Shown in pieces: positions 29,333-41,470 of a stretch of 64,000 nt of DNA. Both the position numbers and the translations under genes were made by a program. The notes beneath the pieces were generated by a model. That model worked only from the letters and a program-made list of their open reading frames with translations, was not told the DNA's origin and made no database searches. The stretch comes from Acholoe squamosa. Lineage: Eukaryota; Annelida; Polychaeta; Phyllodocida; Polynoidae. The stretch is from assembly GCA_949317995.1 (NCBI GenBank), contig OX439039.1, forward strand, positions 17,723,282 to 17,787,281. The letters run 5' to 3'. The stretch's first letter is position 1, and every line of letters starts with the position of its first letter.

Positions 29333-31606
29333 TCAGATGGACACATACAGATCCTCGGGATCAGTGTCCATCTTCTCAGCCGACTCCGGTTGGGCAGCCG
29401 GAGCTGAGCTGCTGCAACTGCTCATAGAGAGCAGCGCTGGGGTTTCGCTGAGAGACTCGCTACGCAAGCTCAGCGCACCCATCCCCTCGGACAGACTGTC
29501 GACTGCCTCGGGCTCGGGTGGTGCAACCGGAGCGAGGGAAAGGGAAGACGCAGAGCCATCCCACTCGTCCAGGTGCTTCCCGAAGCAGAGGAAGAACTTG
29601 AGGTCGGCCTCCTTGTACTTATGAATGTACCCGGCGCTCTCAGCACGGTGGAACTCCTTAAGCTTTTCAGCTTCCAATTGCTGGCGCCGGCAGGATTGGA
29701 TTGCCTCCTCGACATTCTTCCTATCCTGTGCCCGGGTCCTCTCCTCCTCCCTCTTCTGGATCTCATAGACCAGGTTGAAGGTGGCTTCAGTCATGGTACG
29801 CCAATAGTCAACTGACTTTTGGCGATGCAATGCCTGCCATTCCGTCATCAGGTCGTTCTGGAGCGCCGTCGTTTGAACGTCGCGGTGATCGACAAACGTG
29901 TTCAGATCCTGAAGACCTGACAGCGTACCTGCAATAAGTTCTATAACCGGCACCCGAGGGGCCGTTGGTGGAACTATAACCGGTGGGGGCGCGGCCGCCT
30001 TCACAGTCACAGACGAAGCACCTGCTGGAGGGACCGAGGGACCCTCAACTGTCGCACCTCCTCGGCCTCGGCCGCCGCCCAGGGGGAGCTCGGGTGGACT
30101 CCATGCGACCACGGCCCCTACCCCGGGGTTTAGACCGGCCCAAGGGGGTTAGGACCTGAGATTCGGGTCCCGCTGGTCCCATTGCAGGGAACTTCGCCGC
30201 GTATTCACTATACGTGGGGCGCTTGCCGGATGACCCCTCACCGGCCCACCATGATCTGTATCCGGATGGGGCACCAAAGTATGTGCTCCAGTCATCCGGA
30301 CTGCCAGTGGCTTCACTCGGGGGGTGTTGTAGGTGCTGGGGCTGGAGTGGCCGGAGTGGCCGCCTGGCTAACCACCCTACGGGTCTGGTTGCCAGGCTTA
30401 TCCAGAGCCGAGACTTGCTGTCCCGACTGGCGACGATCAGCTGGGTTGGCTGGTCTGGGCTGATCCTTGTTACCCGAAGGGCTTACGGATCGGTCTGCGC
30501 GGGTCCTTTTGGAAGCACCGGTACGTGTAGCTGAGCCTCCATTAGGTCCCTTTGAGCGGGCCTTGCCCTTCTCCCGCTTGTCATCCCCTCGCCACTTCTT
30601 TACCTTCAGGTGTACCTCGGTGGGCATCCCGAACTTGGTAGGCGAGAAGTTAATGGCGAAGTAGGCCAAGAGGTTGCCACTCCTCCATGAACAGAATCCG
30701 GTCTCGAATGCCTGTTCCTTAACGTCTTTTACGCTCAACGAAGCCCAGTTAGCCAGGAGCTCGTTGAAGCACTTTACAGCCCGTTTCCTAGTCTTCTCCA
30801 GGCCGGTGCCATGGGTTTTCTGCAGATGCAGAGCCATGTCCTGACGCCGGTTGGTAGAAAACGAGCCGTCACAAAGCTTGCTCGGACGGTCTCCGACTAC
30901 GCACTGAAGTAGTGGCTTGTAGTGCATAAGATGCTCTACGATATGTCAAGCGAAGCGAGGCTTCGTCTCAAACATCTTCTCTCCTGTGAGGGCAAGCTGA
31001 CACGACTCGAATGGGCACTTGCGGCGGTTGCCGGTTGGTCCCCATTGGGTCATAGCCCACTGAACTTTCGTCCGGGCCTCGTAGTTGTATATCGACCCCA
31101 ATTTGGATTTGAGCTGGTCAATCCAAATGAGGTAGAATTTTCCTACTGGCGTATCCAAGGGGCCGGACTTCATCCACTCCTCGTCATCGCTATCACCATC
31201 CTTATTGACGGCGCCCGGGCACATGTAGTGGACTGTGTCGTAAGCACAGTCCGCGAAGCAGCGGGGAGTCCGATCCTTGAACCCCTCGGCTGCATTCTTC
31301 CACATCCATTTCTGATTCTCGTCTTTGGGAACGTCCGTGGTCATTTCTTCCCACGTCGTCACAGACTCCAAATCAGATTTGGCTGAATCGGGCAGCTCTG
31401 GGTCGCTTGCGCTTCCCTCACTGTCCGTGTAGATGCCCTCCCCTTTACGGCCGGCTCTGCTGGTGGTAGTAGTACCAGTCAAAGCCTTGGTAGAGGTTTT
31501 GGCGCTCGTCCCGCTGGTGCTAGCAGAGGATGCTGCTGTAACCGAAGTGGCTACTGTGGTTGTTGGGGTGCTGCAGGCGGGCGTCTTTGGGTCGCCCTTA
31601 CCCCTC
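29333..31606 (-). pseudogene. ORF-B: homologue of ORF-A, zinc-finger-like/coiled-coil
   Basis: Read on the minus strand, the first section (open from the LTR junction, 31482 frame) has a Thr/Ser-rich start, an acidic stretch, then CPFESC. A TGA stop lies at 30948-30946, and the same frame resumes with HIVEHLMHYK, C...RRQDMALHLQKTH and a basic tail to 30313. A second section (30112-29333) has LMTEWQALHRQKSVDYW, the EIQKREEERTRAQDRK coiled coil and LKFFLCFGKHLDEWDG. These match ORF-A in order and spacing. ORF-B ends about 760 bp before the LTR-B polypurine tract. The 5' part of element B (integrase and beyond) is missing, replaced by the truncated LTR-A at 31607. The product is unknown; a structural or nucleic-acid-binding protein is an inference. 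Confidence 0.65.
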
Positions 31607-31981
31607 GGTACCCGAACGACAATCTCCAGTACAGAAGAGGCAACAAGGTTTATTCAGAATCCTGCTTACAATCCGACTAAGGGCTTCCGAGTTCAAGTGT
31701 ATTCGTATCAGGGTATTCAGACAATCAAACAATGAGTTACTAGGTAAGTTCTCGTAACCAGAGGAGGGAAGTGCTTACTGACCGTACAGAGCCCGCGAGG
31801 GTTCTCTCTCCGGCAGCTACCGACCTGGCCTTCTATAGCCTAAGGTTGGGTGGTGACCTCTTGGAGAGCAGTGCTGCCACCGCTCGCCCCAGCATACCGT
31901 TCTCAGACCCGAGTGTACACCCCACTCGGGAACTGCCCAACTCGTACCTATGTGATGCTCATTACAAACTGTGCCCCTACA
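31607..31981 (-). mobile_element. LTR family A, right copy (5' LTR), inner end truncated
   Basis: Matches 16684-17067 closely (a few substitutions, a short gap of about 23 bases and a 6-base insertion) and ends at the same CCCCTACA (31981). The roughly 20 terminal bases at the inner side (TGTCTAATCCGGAAAG in the left copy) are replaced by ORF-B sequence, so a deletion or recombination joined the two elements here. The TSD candidate TTATA follows at 31982-31986. Confidence 0.83.
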
Positions 31982-34733
31982 TTATAAACAATCTATTAAG
32001 ACCTATGGCTTAAAACAGGAAATCCATGATTGTACACGTAAGAACGCCATTCTTGATTTAATCTTCACCAACATCAGACCGAATTTGATAAAATCAGGGG
32101 TCTGTAACAATTATATTTCTGATCATCTACCTATATATTTAATTATGAAAAAATGGAAAACTCTAGATGAAAAGGTGTACACCACGGGTCGCTCATATTC
32201 ACGTCTTGTCGATGATATCTTGTTTAATAAATATTTGACAATTATAATTGGAATACTTTTAATAACACAAATGATGTAAACTGTGCTTGGTTCCACTACA
32301 AAAAAAGCAATAAGTGGTATACTTAATAGAAACTGTCCAGTTAACAGGTTTTTAGTGTCCAAACATAGGGAACCTTGGATGACCCAAAATGTTTTCGAAA
32401 TAATTTGAGAAAAAAATGCTAATCTACGAACAAGTAGAGATAATGACTGGAAAACTTCTTCAAATTTCCATAAGAAAGCAAACAAGATAATAGACAAAGC
32501 CCGTAAAAACTTTTTCAAAGAGCAAATGGAAACGCACAAGAATAATCATAGAAAATTCTGGCGAGTTATCAATAACTTACTACCTGGTCAGCAGACCGTT
32601 CGAAAGATATCTGCTTAAATGATCATGATAATAATAACACTCCTGTTCCTGATGACAAAATCCCTGATTTTATCAACCAATATTTTGTAAATATAGGCCC
32701 AATACTTGCTAAAGATTTGAATATCCAATGGAAACCTTACGATGATTGTATAGTTGATAGAATGGAACCCTTTAGCATAAACCTTCAGGAAGTTACCAAA
32801 CTTGTTTTAAAGAAGGTATTCAAACATGATCCTGAAAAAGTTATTCAATTTGTCTTTCCAAACTAATACGGTACCTGATTCCTGGAAAGTGTCCAGAGTT
32901 ACTCCTATCCCTAAAACTGGTAATATGAAACTAGTGAATAATTATAGACCCATCTCTTTGTTACCTTTGCCCTGTAAACTAATCGAGAGATTGTTCATAA
33001 CAAAGTCTATGGCTTTCTATTGAAAGAAAATTTTCTGACCCCCCATCAAGGTGGATTTAGACCTGGCCACAGCACAGTAGATACTTCGGCAAGGTTTACC
33101 GATGATATTAAAAGGAACATAAATATGGGTAAATTTACCATAGCAGCTTTTATAGACTTGCGCAAGGCTTTTGATACTGTTGACCACTCTATCCTTCTCA
33201 TTAAGCTGAACCATTATGGTATAAGATCAGATAATTATCATTGGTTTAAAGACTATCTGGAGGATAGATACCAGACTATCCTAGCGAATGGTATTCAGTC
33301 TGAGAATGAGAGGGTGGTCTGCGGGGTAACCCAAGGTTCTATATTAGGCCCTTTACTTTTTCTACTATATATAAATGATGTAATTAATTGTATTAAAAAG
33401 TGTAAAATCAAGCTCTATGGATATGATACTGTGATCTACTCAGCACATAGTTATTTTAATATTGCTAAGTCTGAGTTACAAGATGACCTTGAAATCTACC
33501 ATAATTGGTGTATTCAAAACAAACTCTCTATTAATGTGGCCAAAACAAAAATAATGATATTTTTGTCAAGTTAAAAAAAAAATACCCTTTCAGCTAATAT
33601 TATTTTAAATGATCATTTACTCCAAGTTGTACCTAGTTATAAATACCTTGGTGTACTACTTGATCCACTGCTGCACTTTAGCCTCCATCTAGCAAACCAG
33701 ACAAAAACAATTGCTTATAAATTATGTCTGTTGCAATAAGAATCTACAAAGCTACTATTTTACCTTATATGGAATATGCCGACATATGTTTTATGAGTAC
33801 TTACGACAAATACCTAGACCCACTCCAGTATTACCAAAATAGATGTATTAAAATTTGTCTCCAGGTACCACATTTAACTAGTACAAACCTTATTCACAAT
33901 GTGAATAATATTACCTTCTATGTGATAGATGTTATATCCACCTTTTAAACTATATGTATGCTAGGTCTCGAAATAAAGATTTTCTAGATAATAGACCTAT
34001 TAGAAACAGAATACATGATGCTCCTACCTTGAATGTTCTAACTCCCAATTGTTTAATGTATGCAAGGAGTGTGGAATATCTAGGTGCTATTAGCTGGAGT
34101 GCACTGTCAACCGTTAGGAGAAATGCCCCTAGCCTGGAGCAGTTTAAAGCTGAAACCAGATGCTACCTGGCAAATCTCTTCCCCTATGATAGTCCATAGC
34201 CCAGGACTATTCATTGACATTTTTGACTTAATATCTTGCTACAATGCAATGTGTTTTTTTTTTGGTAACATTAAATAACAATTTGCTGTTAATCTTAGAA
34301 TATTTAATTACGGGTATTACGTAGTTAATGAACCGCTTTGGTAACCTGACCTCTCTTAAAACCCATATCTCATCTCATTTATATAACAATTTAATTTTTG
34401 TGTCAACTGTCTTGCTTATCTAAGAACAGAAGAAAGGTAGAACCAGAAGAATCAACCCTTACACAGAAATCTGTGGGGATGAGGTTCTCTTCCTTCATTG
34501 TTATCTGGATCTAATATTTGACACTCTCTTATATAATAACTTTTTCCAGAGACCTTTATATGTAAGCACATTATGTACCTTCAATGTACCTTATGCCTAT
34601 GATACAGATATGTAATTTACCGGTTACACATGCATGTAAATTTCTGTTATCAATGTACCAACTGAACAAATGTTTCACTAAATGTATGGTATCTTGAGAT
34701 AATAAAGTAAATTCAAACTAAAAAAAAAAAAAT
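31982..34733 (+). pseudogene. LINE 1, endonuclease end, reverse transcriptase, 3' end
   Basis: Resumes the endonuclease broken at 16663: NAILDLIFTN and SDHLPIY close the domain. A linker with WMT and NNLLPG follows. RT motifs: PIPKTGNMKLVNNYRPISLLP (32826-33017), then in a shifted frame (33020-33574) QGGFRPGHST, AFIDLRKAFDTVDHS, GVTQGSILGPLLF, and the catalytic box, which reads YGYDT rather than YADDT, so the first Asp of the pair is lost. The C-terminal part (YKYLGVLLD, YMEYADICFMS, ending at 34199) is again shifted. The 3' UTR runs to an A-tract at 34719-34733. It is dead. The exact clade among CR1/L2/Jockey-type LINEs was not resolved. Confidence 0.87.
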
Positions 34734-35285
34734 CATATACATTCATAGCCTGTGTTTACAAACCGTTAATTCTAGCTTGTAATCCACACTCACGTATAAG
34801 CCGGACCCTGGTTTTTGGGAGAAAGATATTAGCCGCACCAGCGGCTTGAAATCAAGTTCTGATAGTACTGTTCCAGAGGTCTAACCCAGAAGGTCTATAG
34901 CTGCCCGAAAGCTGCATTTCTCCTTTGGACTGATCCTATATATTAAACGCTGCAAGGGACTTGTAGTTTGTGTATAAGTTGCGGCTAATGCACAGGAACT
35001 TACAGCGGATTTAGAGGGGGGGTGCACCCCCCCATTTGTTAGCAGTACTTAAGAGTTCTGCAAGACTCAATCTATGTTCAGAGTAGCATGTTTAATAGTG
35101 ATGAGAATATAACCTAGTAGCGGGGCATACATGTAACTAAGCCCATTTAAACACCCCTAGTACTCATGCCAAGACTCCACTACAGAATAAAGATAATTCA
35201 GGTAAAATACAGTAGTAATATCCCATTTTATTGTTTCATCATACCATAGACATGATACACCGCTGGATGAGTGATGAATGACAAG
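34734..35285. repeat. 0.55-kb direct repeat, left copy
   Basis: Matches 39131-39719 from CATATACATTCATAG to GATGAATGACAAG. It contains CACGTATAAGCCGGACCCTGGTTTTTGGG, a TATAAGCCGC-type word set also seen in the foldback element at 23 kb. No coding content. The repeat pair brackets gypsy-derived copy B. Confidence 0.82.
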
Positions 35286-36757
35286 TTGTACATTTGTACC
35301 CCAATTTTGCACATTTGCACGCAATTGTACACTAATTTGTATCCTTGTACCCCAATTTGCACATCTGTATGCATATACACCAATTCATAAAGAAATAAGG
35401 CAACTTCAAGCCATGTTGTACATCAAACATACTTAGGTCTGTTTGGCACCCAAACCAGAAAGTTGCACAATTTATGGTTATATGTCCAGAGTTAAGGAAA
35501 TGTAATTTTACCCAAGAATAAGAATGTTGTACATACTGACAAGCTCTACCACAAAATTTGTATTTGAAGAACTCCCTATTACTTCCTCTTACATACAGTA
35601 TGAAATTGACATAAGGTAAAAATATGTTATACATTCCCTCTGCGAAATGATGGAATTTCGCCTCTCTTTGGGGGAGGGGGAGTATTATATCATGTACACA
35701 TTAATAATGCCGTAAATTGTAACATATGATTGTATTAATGAATAGAAAATGAGGCATTTATACAAAGGACGGTAAAGGTGACATGTTGTGAATTTGAGCA
35801 GCTCTTAAACCGCCCCATGGCTGCCCAGCCCAAATATAGTTCTGTAAATGGTGGTCCATGACGGACCCCATTGGGCTTAATCTGGGTGCTTAACTCCCAT
35901 TATTAACAGAGCTAGGCTGTCTGGAGTGTTTTGAGCTCTAGATGTGCCACAGATGTGCTTATTACAGCTGGACGCCTGTCCAGCTGGCATGTGACAACTG
36001 AGATATTTGCCTCTGCGCATGCGCAGTCACTATGCTCTAAAATTAATGGCAGCCAAGAGCCAGGCGTCTAAAGATGCTATACCGAGCGGGACAATGGGGG
36101 CGCCGGTAGGCTTATGGGGGCGTCCTTTGTACCCCCATGGACATGAAAGGCTCAGCACTAATGGACAAAGGCAGTGGTAGTTGCCACTGGCTCCAGCTAG
36201 TCTAGAGGAGGAAGCTATGGGTTGGCTACCACTGGCCCCTTTTTAGGCAGTATCCAGAGAACCACCTCAGTGACAACATCTCCAGTCCAGCTCTCCTGCA
36301 GCCTGCTATGCATTTGCCACAAGAACACTCTGCTGGATTAGACTATGTCAGACAGGCATAGGACTACACCCCACTTGTGGCCAGAGGCTATCTTCTTCCA
36401 TCTATCTACAAATGGGTAAAGTTACACATTTATATTATCCCTCTATCAGTAGGCCAGGAGCTAGGTTGTGGGAACCTACCTAGGACCTATATTGGACAAT
36501 GTATTATTATTATTACACATAGGAGAGGTACACTTACTTATACTCATATTATATTTTCTGTGTGTGTGAATTACCTGTACATTGACATCTGTATTATTGA
36601 TACATAACTACTGCCTAAGCTTGAATAAACCAGTGATAACTAGAATACATAAGAGCTTGAAATTCTTACTCACTATAGCCACTAGTCATATGATATTTTT
36701 CATATGACAACTGGATTATATCTCTAGTATCTCTTGTATGACACATATCTCTAGCAT
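35286..36757 (+). repeat. Dispersed repeat copy B, LTR-like segment
   Basis: Collinear with 737-2201, without the MITE found there at 2202-2540. It begins abruptly inside a minisatellite unit (TTGTACATTTGTACC) and ends with the ACTAGTCATATGATAT motif and the SPLVLV start of the RT fragment. No host gene is seen. Confidence 0.7.
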
Positions 36758-37480
36758 GACACTAGCCCTTTGGTTCTTGTGAAAAAGAAGGATGGGCAGG
36801 TGCAGTTCTGTGTGGATTACCGGCGTCTTAACATCTTAAGGTGGTCACGCTCAAGGATGCCTACCCCCTCCCGTGCATTGACAACTCCCTGGATTCCATG
36901 CCTGTGGCTAAGTGGTTCAGTACTCTCAACCTGGCCTCCGGATACTGGCAAGTAGCCATGGATGAGGATGCAAAGCCCAAGACCACTTTCAAGACACACC
37001 AGGGGTTGTTTCAGTTCTGGGTCATGCACAACGCTCCGGGAACCTTCGAGCGGCTAATGGAAATCGTCATGCGCAGTGCTGGGCCAGCTGGGGAAGGCAG
37101 GACTGAAGGTGAAGGCGTCTAAATGTCAGTTGGTGCGAGAACAGGTGGACTTCCTCAACCACAGCATTGACAAGAACGGATCCCGACAAGATTGCGGCTG
37201 TGCGTGACTGGCCAGTTCCAACCTCCATCAGATCCTTCCTTGGGCTCTGCGGGTATTACTGCAGCTTCGTCCCAAGGTTTGCCTCAATCACGCGGCCCCT
37301 TTCAGAGCCGACCGAAAAAGAACCGGCAATTCCATTAGGACCGGGCCTGTGCAGAAGCGTTCGAGATCTTAAAAGACTAGTTGACATGTGTCCCGGTGTT
37401 GGCCTACCCTCTGCCCGAGGGACGGCTGTTGCTAGACATTCCTGCATTGGAGCCAGTTGGGAAATAGTAACCTGGGTGGA
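36758..37480 (+). pseudogene. Ty3/gypsy pol fragment, copy B
   Basis: The same RT blocks as copy A are present: [38 protein letters not shown] and MHNAPGTFERLMEIVM. A deletion of about 107 bp then removes the YxDD catalytic box that copy A retains at 3210. The frame continues with VDFL-HSIDKNGS, RDWPVPTSIRSFLGLCGYYCSFVPRF and the beginning of RNase H. The TAA at 36909-36911 is the unoccupied target of the MITE in copy A. Non-functional. Confidence 0.85.
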
Positions 37481-38640
37481 AAAGCTTCCAGCGGCAAAGG
37501 TCAACCAGGGGTGGCTAGAAACAAAACTTACCTTGTTCCTCATGGTCTCTGGCTAACACCAGCCCACGGCCACCGGCTGGCCATAGGAAGACTAGGGAGA
37601 CAGAGCAAAGGCTTCGGCTGAAAGAAAAAGTGCTGGGTGCTGAAAGGAAGAATCATGAGGAGGGAACTGTGAGCGATTGGGGTGATAAAATCTCGGTGGT
37701 AGAGTGGGGCCCGGCGGAGTTCTAGGTGGTGATACCTAAAGTAAGGGGTTGTGCAGGGTTGTCCAGCACATTCATGAGTTCGCATATTCACGGCCAAAAA
37801 CCAGCAATGGGCTGAGGAAGTGCAAAGGGGGGAAGCCGAGGCCACCAGTGTTGCCACCGAACCACTGGACGCTGAAGCCACCTGGCGTGAGAATTGCGGA
37901 CTGCACTGTGAGCTAATTAAGGCCACTGACCTGGAGGAACGCAAGTGTGGGTTGTTTTGGTGCAAGCGAGAGATGAAGAAATCACCAGTACCACTCCCGT
38001 GCGAGATGTTTAGGCTTATCTTTTGATGAGGGGATAGCCTGCGGCGATATGTTAGGGCTAAGCACTGCTCATTACAGGTGAATGTTGACTGGTGGAACGA
38101 TCTGCAGGGCCACCTCAAGTCCCACCACCCAGGGCATGTGTGGTGCGGGCTGAAGAGGGGGAGGCCACCGACCGCCATCATCAAGTATCACCCGGCAGAG
38201 ACACTGAGCCACCAGCCACTGGAACAGAGGATGACACAGGTGGAGAGGCAGGAGAAGTGGGGGGCATCGGCCCCGGGGACAACACCAATGATAATGAGTC
38301 AGCCGGATCCCCAGGCATGGGCGCCACACCTGGTGGCCCACAGCGTAGCTCTAGAAAGGCTGCCAATCTCACCACGGAGTGTAGGTTGACAAGCCAGACC
38401 GAGGGAGAGCCCGAGGCAAGCCCAACTGAAGGGGCGAAGTCCAGCCCTACGCGTACCACGGTGTCCAACCCTAGCACCCCAAGCGGTCCCCACATCATCC
38501 ACCTCGGGGAGTTCTGAAGAGTGTTGTTGCCCTAGTGAAGCATTGGCCAGGAAGTCGTGGAGGTCACCCAAAGGGGAAGATGTGACCATCCACAGCTCAC
38601 CCTTATTCACTGGTGGGGACACAGGTGATGAAGGAACATT
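37481..38640 (+). repeat. Degenerate 3' part of gypsy repeat, copy B, with extra ORF
   Basis: Up to 38065 it is collinear with 3661-4256. Beyond that it holds an open stretch of 141 codons (38092-38517) rich in Glu, Gly, Pro, Ser and Thr, without recognised domains. It could be the C-terminal tail of the element's polyprotein. No LTR was found at its end. Confidence 0.5.
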
Positions 38641-39130
38641 CTTTACAATGTTTAAAAAAACTAATGTTGAAAAAGTAACATTGAATTATGTTTAAAAGTG
38701 TTGAGGAACTTTTTATCAACATAAACATGTTTTTTTTGCCAAGTGGGCATCCTTATTTTGATAGGTCCACTTATGTCTAACTCTAAGGGTATAAGCAAGA
38801 CAAGGTAGGCAGCTCTAAGGTCATCAGGTGAGAGCCATTGTTTACTTTGAAATTAGAAATGATGTGTAGTAGCAGGGACTCCATTACGTTAATTAGTCAC
38901 AGCACTAACGGGATCATTATATAATGCAATTGACAAGACTATAATTAGTCTATCGATACCAAGTATGTACATACATAAAAAAACTTCTCAATTTACATAA
39001 TTATATGTAATGGTCTCATGTGCAATTACCATTTAAACATGTCATTCATGTTTTTTTTGGTTTTTTTTTACATAATTCTTGAAGGAATCTACATAGAACA
39101 TGTACATAGTCAATACCTAAAGACTATATT
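38641..39130. other. Non-coding spacer
   Basis: AT-rich, with several T-runs. No gene or repeat is recognised. Confidence 0.4.
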
Positions 39131-39719
39131 CATATACATTCATAGACCTGCCTGTGTTTACAAACCGTTAATTCTAGCTTTTAATCCACACTTATGTATA
39201 AGCCGCACCCTGGTTTTTGGGAGAAAGATATTAGCCACACCAGCGGATTGAAATCAAGTTTTAATAGTACTGTTCCAGAGGTCTAACCCAGAAGGTCTAT
39301 AGCTGCCCGTAAGCTGCATTTCTCCTTTGGACTGATCCCATATATTAAACGCTGCAAGGGACTTGTAGTTTGTGTATAAGTTGCAGCTTATGCACAGGAA
39401 CTTACAGCATCCGTGCCGCAGTGGCGGATTTTGAGGGGGGTGAGCCCCCCATTTTTCGCAGTACTTAAGAGTTCTGCAAGACTTGATTTATGTTCAGAGT
39501 AGTATGTTTAATAGGGCTGAGAATATAGCCTAGTAGCTTGGCAGATATGTAACTAAGCCCATTTAAACACCCCTAGTACTCATGTCATCTTTTTTCTATG
39601 TTGCAGGACTCCACTACATAACAAAGATAATTCAGGTAAAATACAGTAGTAATATCACATTTTATTATGTCATCATACCATAGTCATGACATATGGCTGG
39701 ATGAGTGATGAATGACAAG
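39131..39719. repeat. 0.59-kb direct repeat, right copy
   Basis: The second copy of the repeat at 34734-35285, in the same orientation, with an insert of a few bases (CATCTTTTTTCTATGTTGCA near 39586) and substitutions. Confidence 0.82.
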
Positions 39720-40867
39720 AGAAACATATTCTGGGAAGTTGGGTGTCCCTTTCACAAATTACAATTCTTTTTCACATATAAATATGAGGCCACAAAAAAA
39801 ATGATATTTTTGGATGTTTGACCTTGACTTGATAGAAATGTGAACCTTGCATTTATTTTGCAAATCTTCTGCAAGTCTCTACATTCCAGTTTATCCAAAC
39901 AACCTGTGGAACCCAGCAAGCCTTTGCAAAATGAAAAAATAGATTTTGTCAAATGATCATCCATTATGTCCATTGGGAATAAATATAATATTTTCTTATT
40001 CTAAGGGTCAGCAAAACTTGTCTGTTTTAGTTGTGTGTGAAGGTGTGTGCGCTAATTTAGAACCAAACACATAGGAATGATAAAGAGTTAGCTCAATTCT
40101 GAATGTACAGTGCCTTTTTCACAGAAGAACATACAGTGTTCTTTTGTCATTTAACCTAATGTAAATGAATCAAGTTCCACATGTGAGGGCATTGATAACA
40201 CTTGGCAATAGGGAGATTATTCATACATCATGTATTTACTATTGCTTTGTCCATGATCATAATGTCACCCACAATGGCTCAACCCCACAGTCACAGTTTT
40301 ACATATGAATATCTACACACATTTTGGGATATACAATCCTTTCTGTACACATTCAGTGGGGAAGTGATAAGTTGCTATTCATGACTGTCTTAGAACTTCA
40401 ATGGTCATTAATGCATCATTTGCAAGCTAAAGGGTAAATACAGTCCCCAGGAGTCGGCATGATGCACCAATGCCATTGGGCATGATACCTTCTTACATTA
40501 GCGATCTTTGTGGCCATAATCCACCAATGCAGTCCTGGTGAGTGACTCGCCAGTGCTGCATTATCAAGACAATCATAGGGGAGTGCATCAACCCCTAAAG
40601 GTTTACTTGATGCATAAATGCATACATGGTGAGTAACTTACTCACTTAGGCTGCCTTCATGCAGAATGATGATGATTCGGGGAGGGGGGGGGTAGTGCAT
40701 TGCTGCACTGCAACACATTGATGACTGGAGACTTTTGTATGCTTATTCATGTGAAGAAAAATAATCTGAAGAAATTCAAACAGTTTAGGGAGGAGGGAAA
40801 TAAAGATAGGGCAGAGCTTCCTCTTTTCCCCATCCATTGCAGTTAAACACGTCTGTGCAGCCCTAAT
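39720..40867. other. Non-coding region
   Basis: No gene is recognised on either strand. Words such as TGATGCA and GCACCAATGC recur at 40400-40640 but without a clear period. Confidence 0.35.
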
Positions 40868-41470
40868 ACTCCTCCTTCCAAGGATTCTTGGCATTAAATG
40901 AAGTAGGCATCTTAGCTACTCGACAAGCCGGATTCTCGGATCCTGTAAGTGTCAATCCCTTACTCAATTCCATGATTTCCATATCATCAAGACCCTGATT
41001 GTAACAATCAACTCCTAAGTTAGCAGAGCAGAGATCAGGAGGTGTACCTCCATTTCCTCCATGACCACCTGGGGGCGGACCTCCACCTCCTCCTCCTGCT
41101 CCAGATGAGGGCATTTGAGGAGATTTGCCTCCTCCTGAGCCAGGAGAACTTGATCCTGGATTACCAGTGGGATGGTAGCTCCCACTAAACCCAGATGATC
41201 CACTAGGGTTCCCAGTGTTTCCTCCGGTTCCAGAGGACTTATTTCTACTGCTGAAACCAGTTCCACCCGCAAAAGGGTTTCCTCGAGAACCATAACTTGA
41301 CGATCCGGATCCTCGAGAAGATCCAGATGGCCCTCGGGATGCATGGAAAAATCCAGATGTGCTTCTGGTTGTACCTCAGGTTGTGCCTCCGGTTCTACCA
41401 GTCTGAGAGTTCGTCCCATTTGAGACTGTCTCAAAATTCGGATTGAGACAGTGCCTGTTCGGGCCATCCG
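40868..41470 (-). pseudogene. Gly/Ser-rich ORF, one in-frame TGA, unknown
   Basis: On the minus strand an ATG (41470, MADGPNRHCLNPNFETVSNG) opens a frame that has a single TGA near 41366 and then stays open to TAG at 40868, about 200 codons in all. The middle is strongly Gly/Ser/Pro-rich, including GAGGGGGGPPPGGHGGNGG. The C-terminus is different in character (LGVDCYNQGLDDMEIMELS... NPWKEEY). It lies 3' of LINE 2 in the same orientation. A transposon ORF tail or an old host exon are both possible; I do not recognise it. Confidence 0.4.

Noticed and set aside
38092-38517. 141-codon Gly/Glu-rich frame as a host protein
   Set aside because: Low-complexity composition in the tail of a gypsy-derived repeat; no domain.
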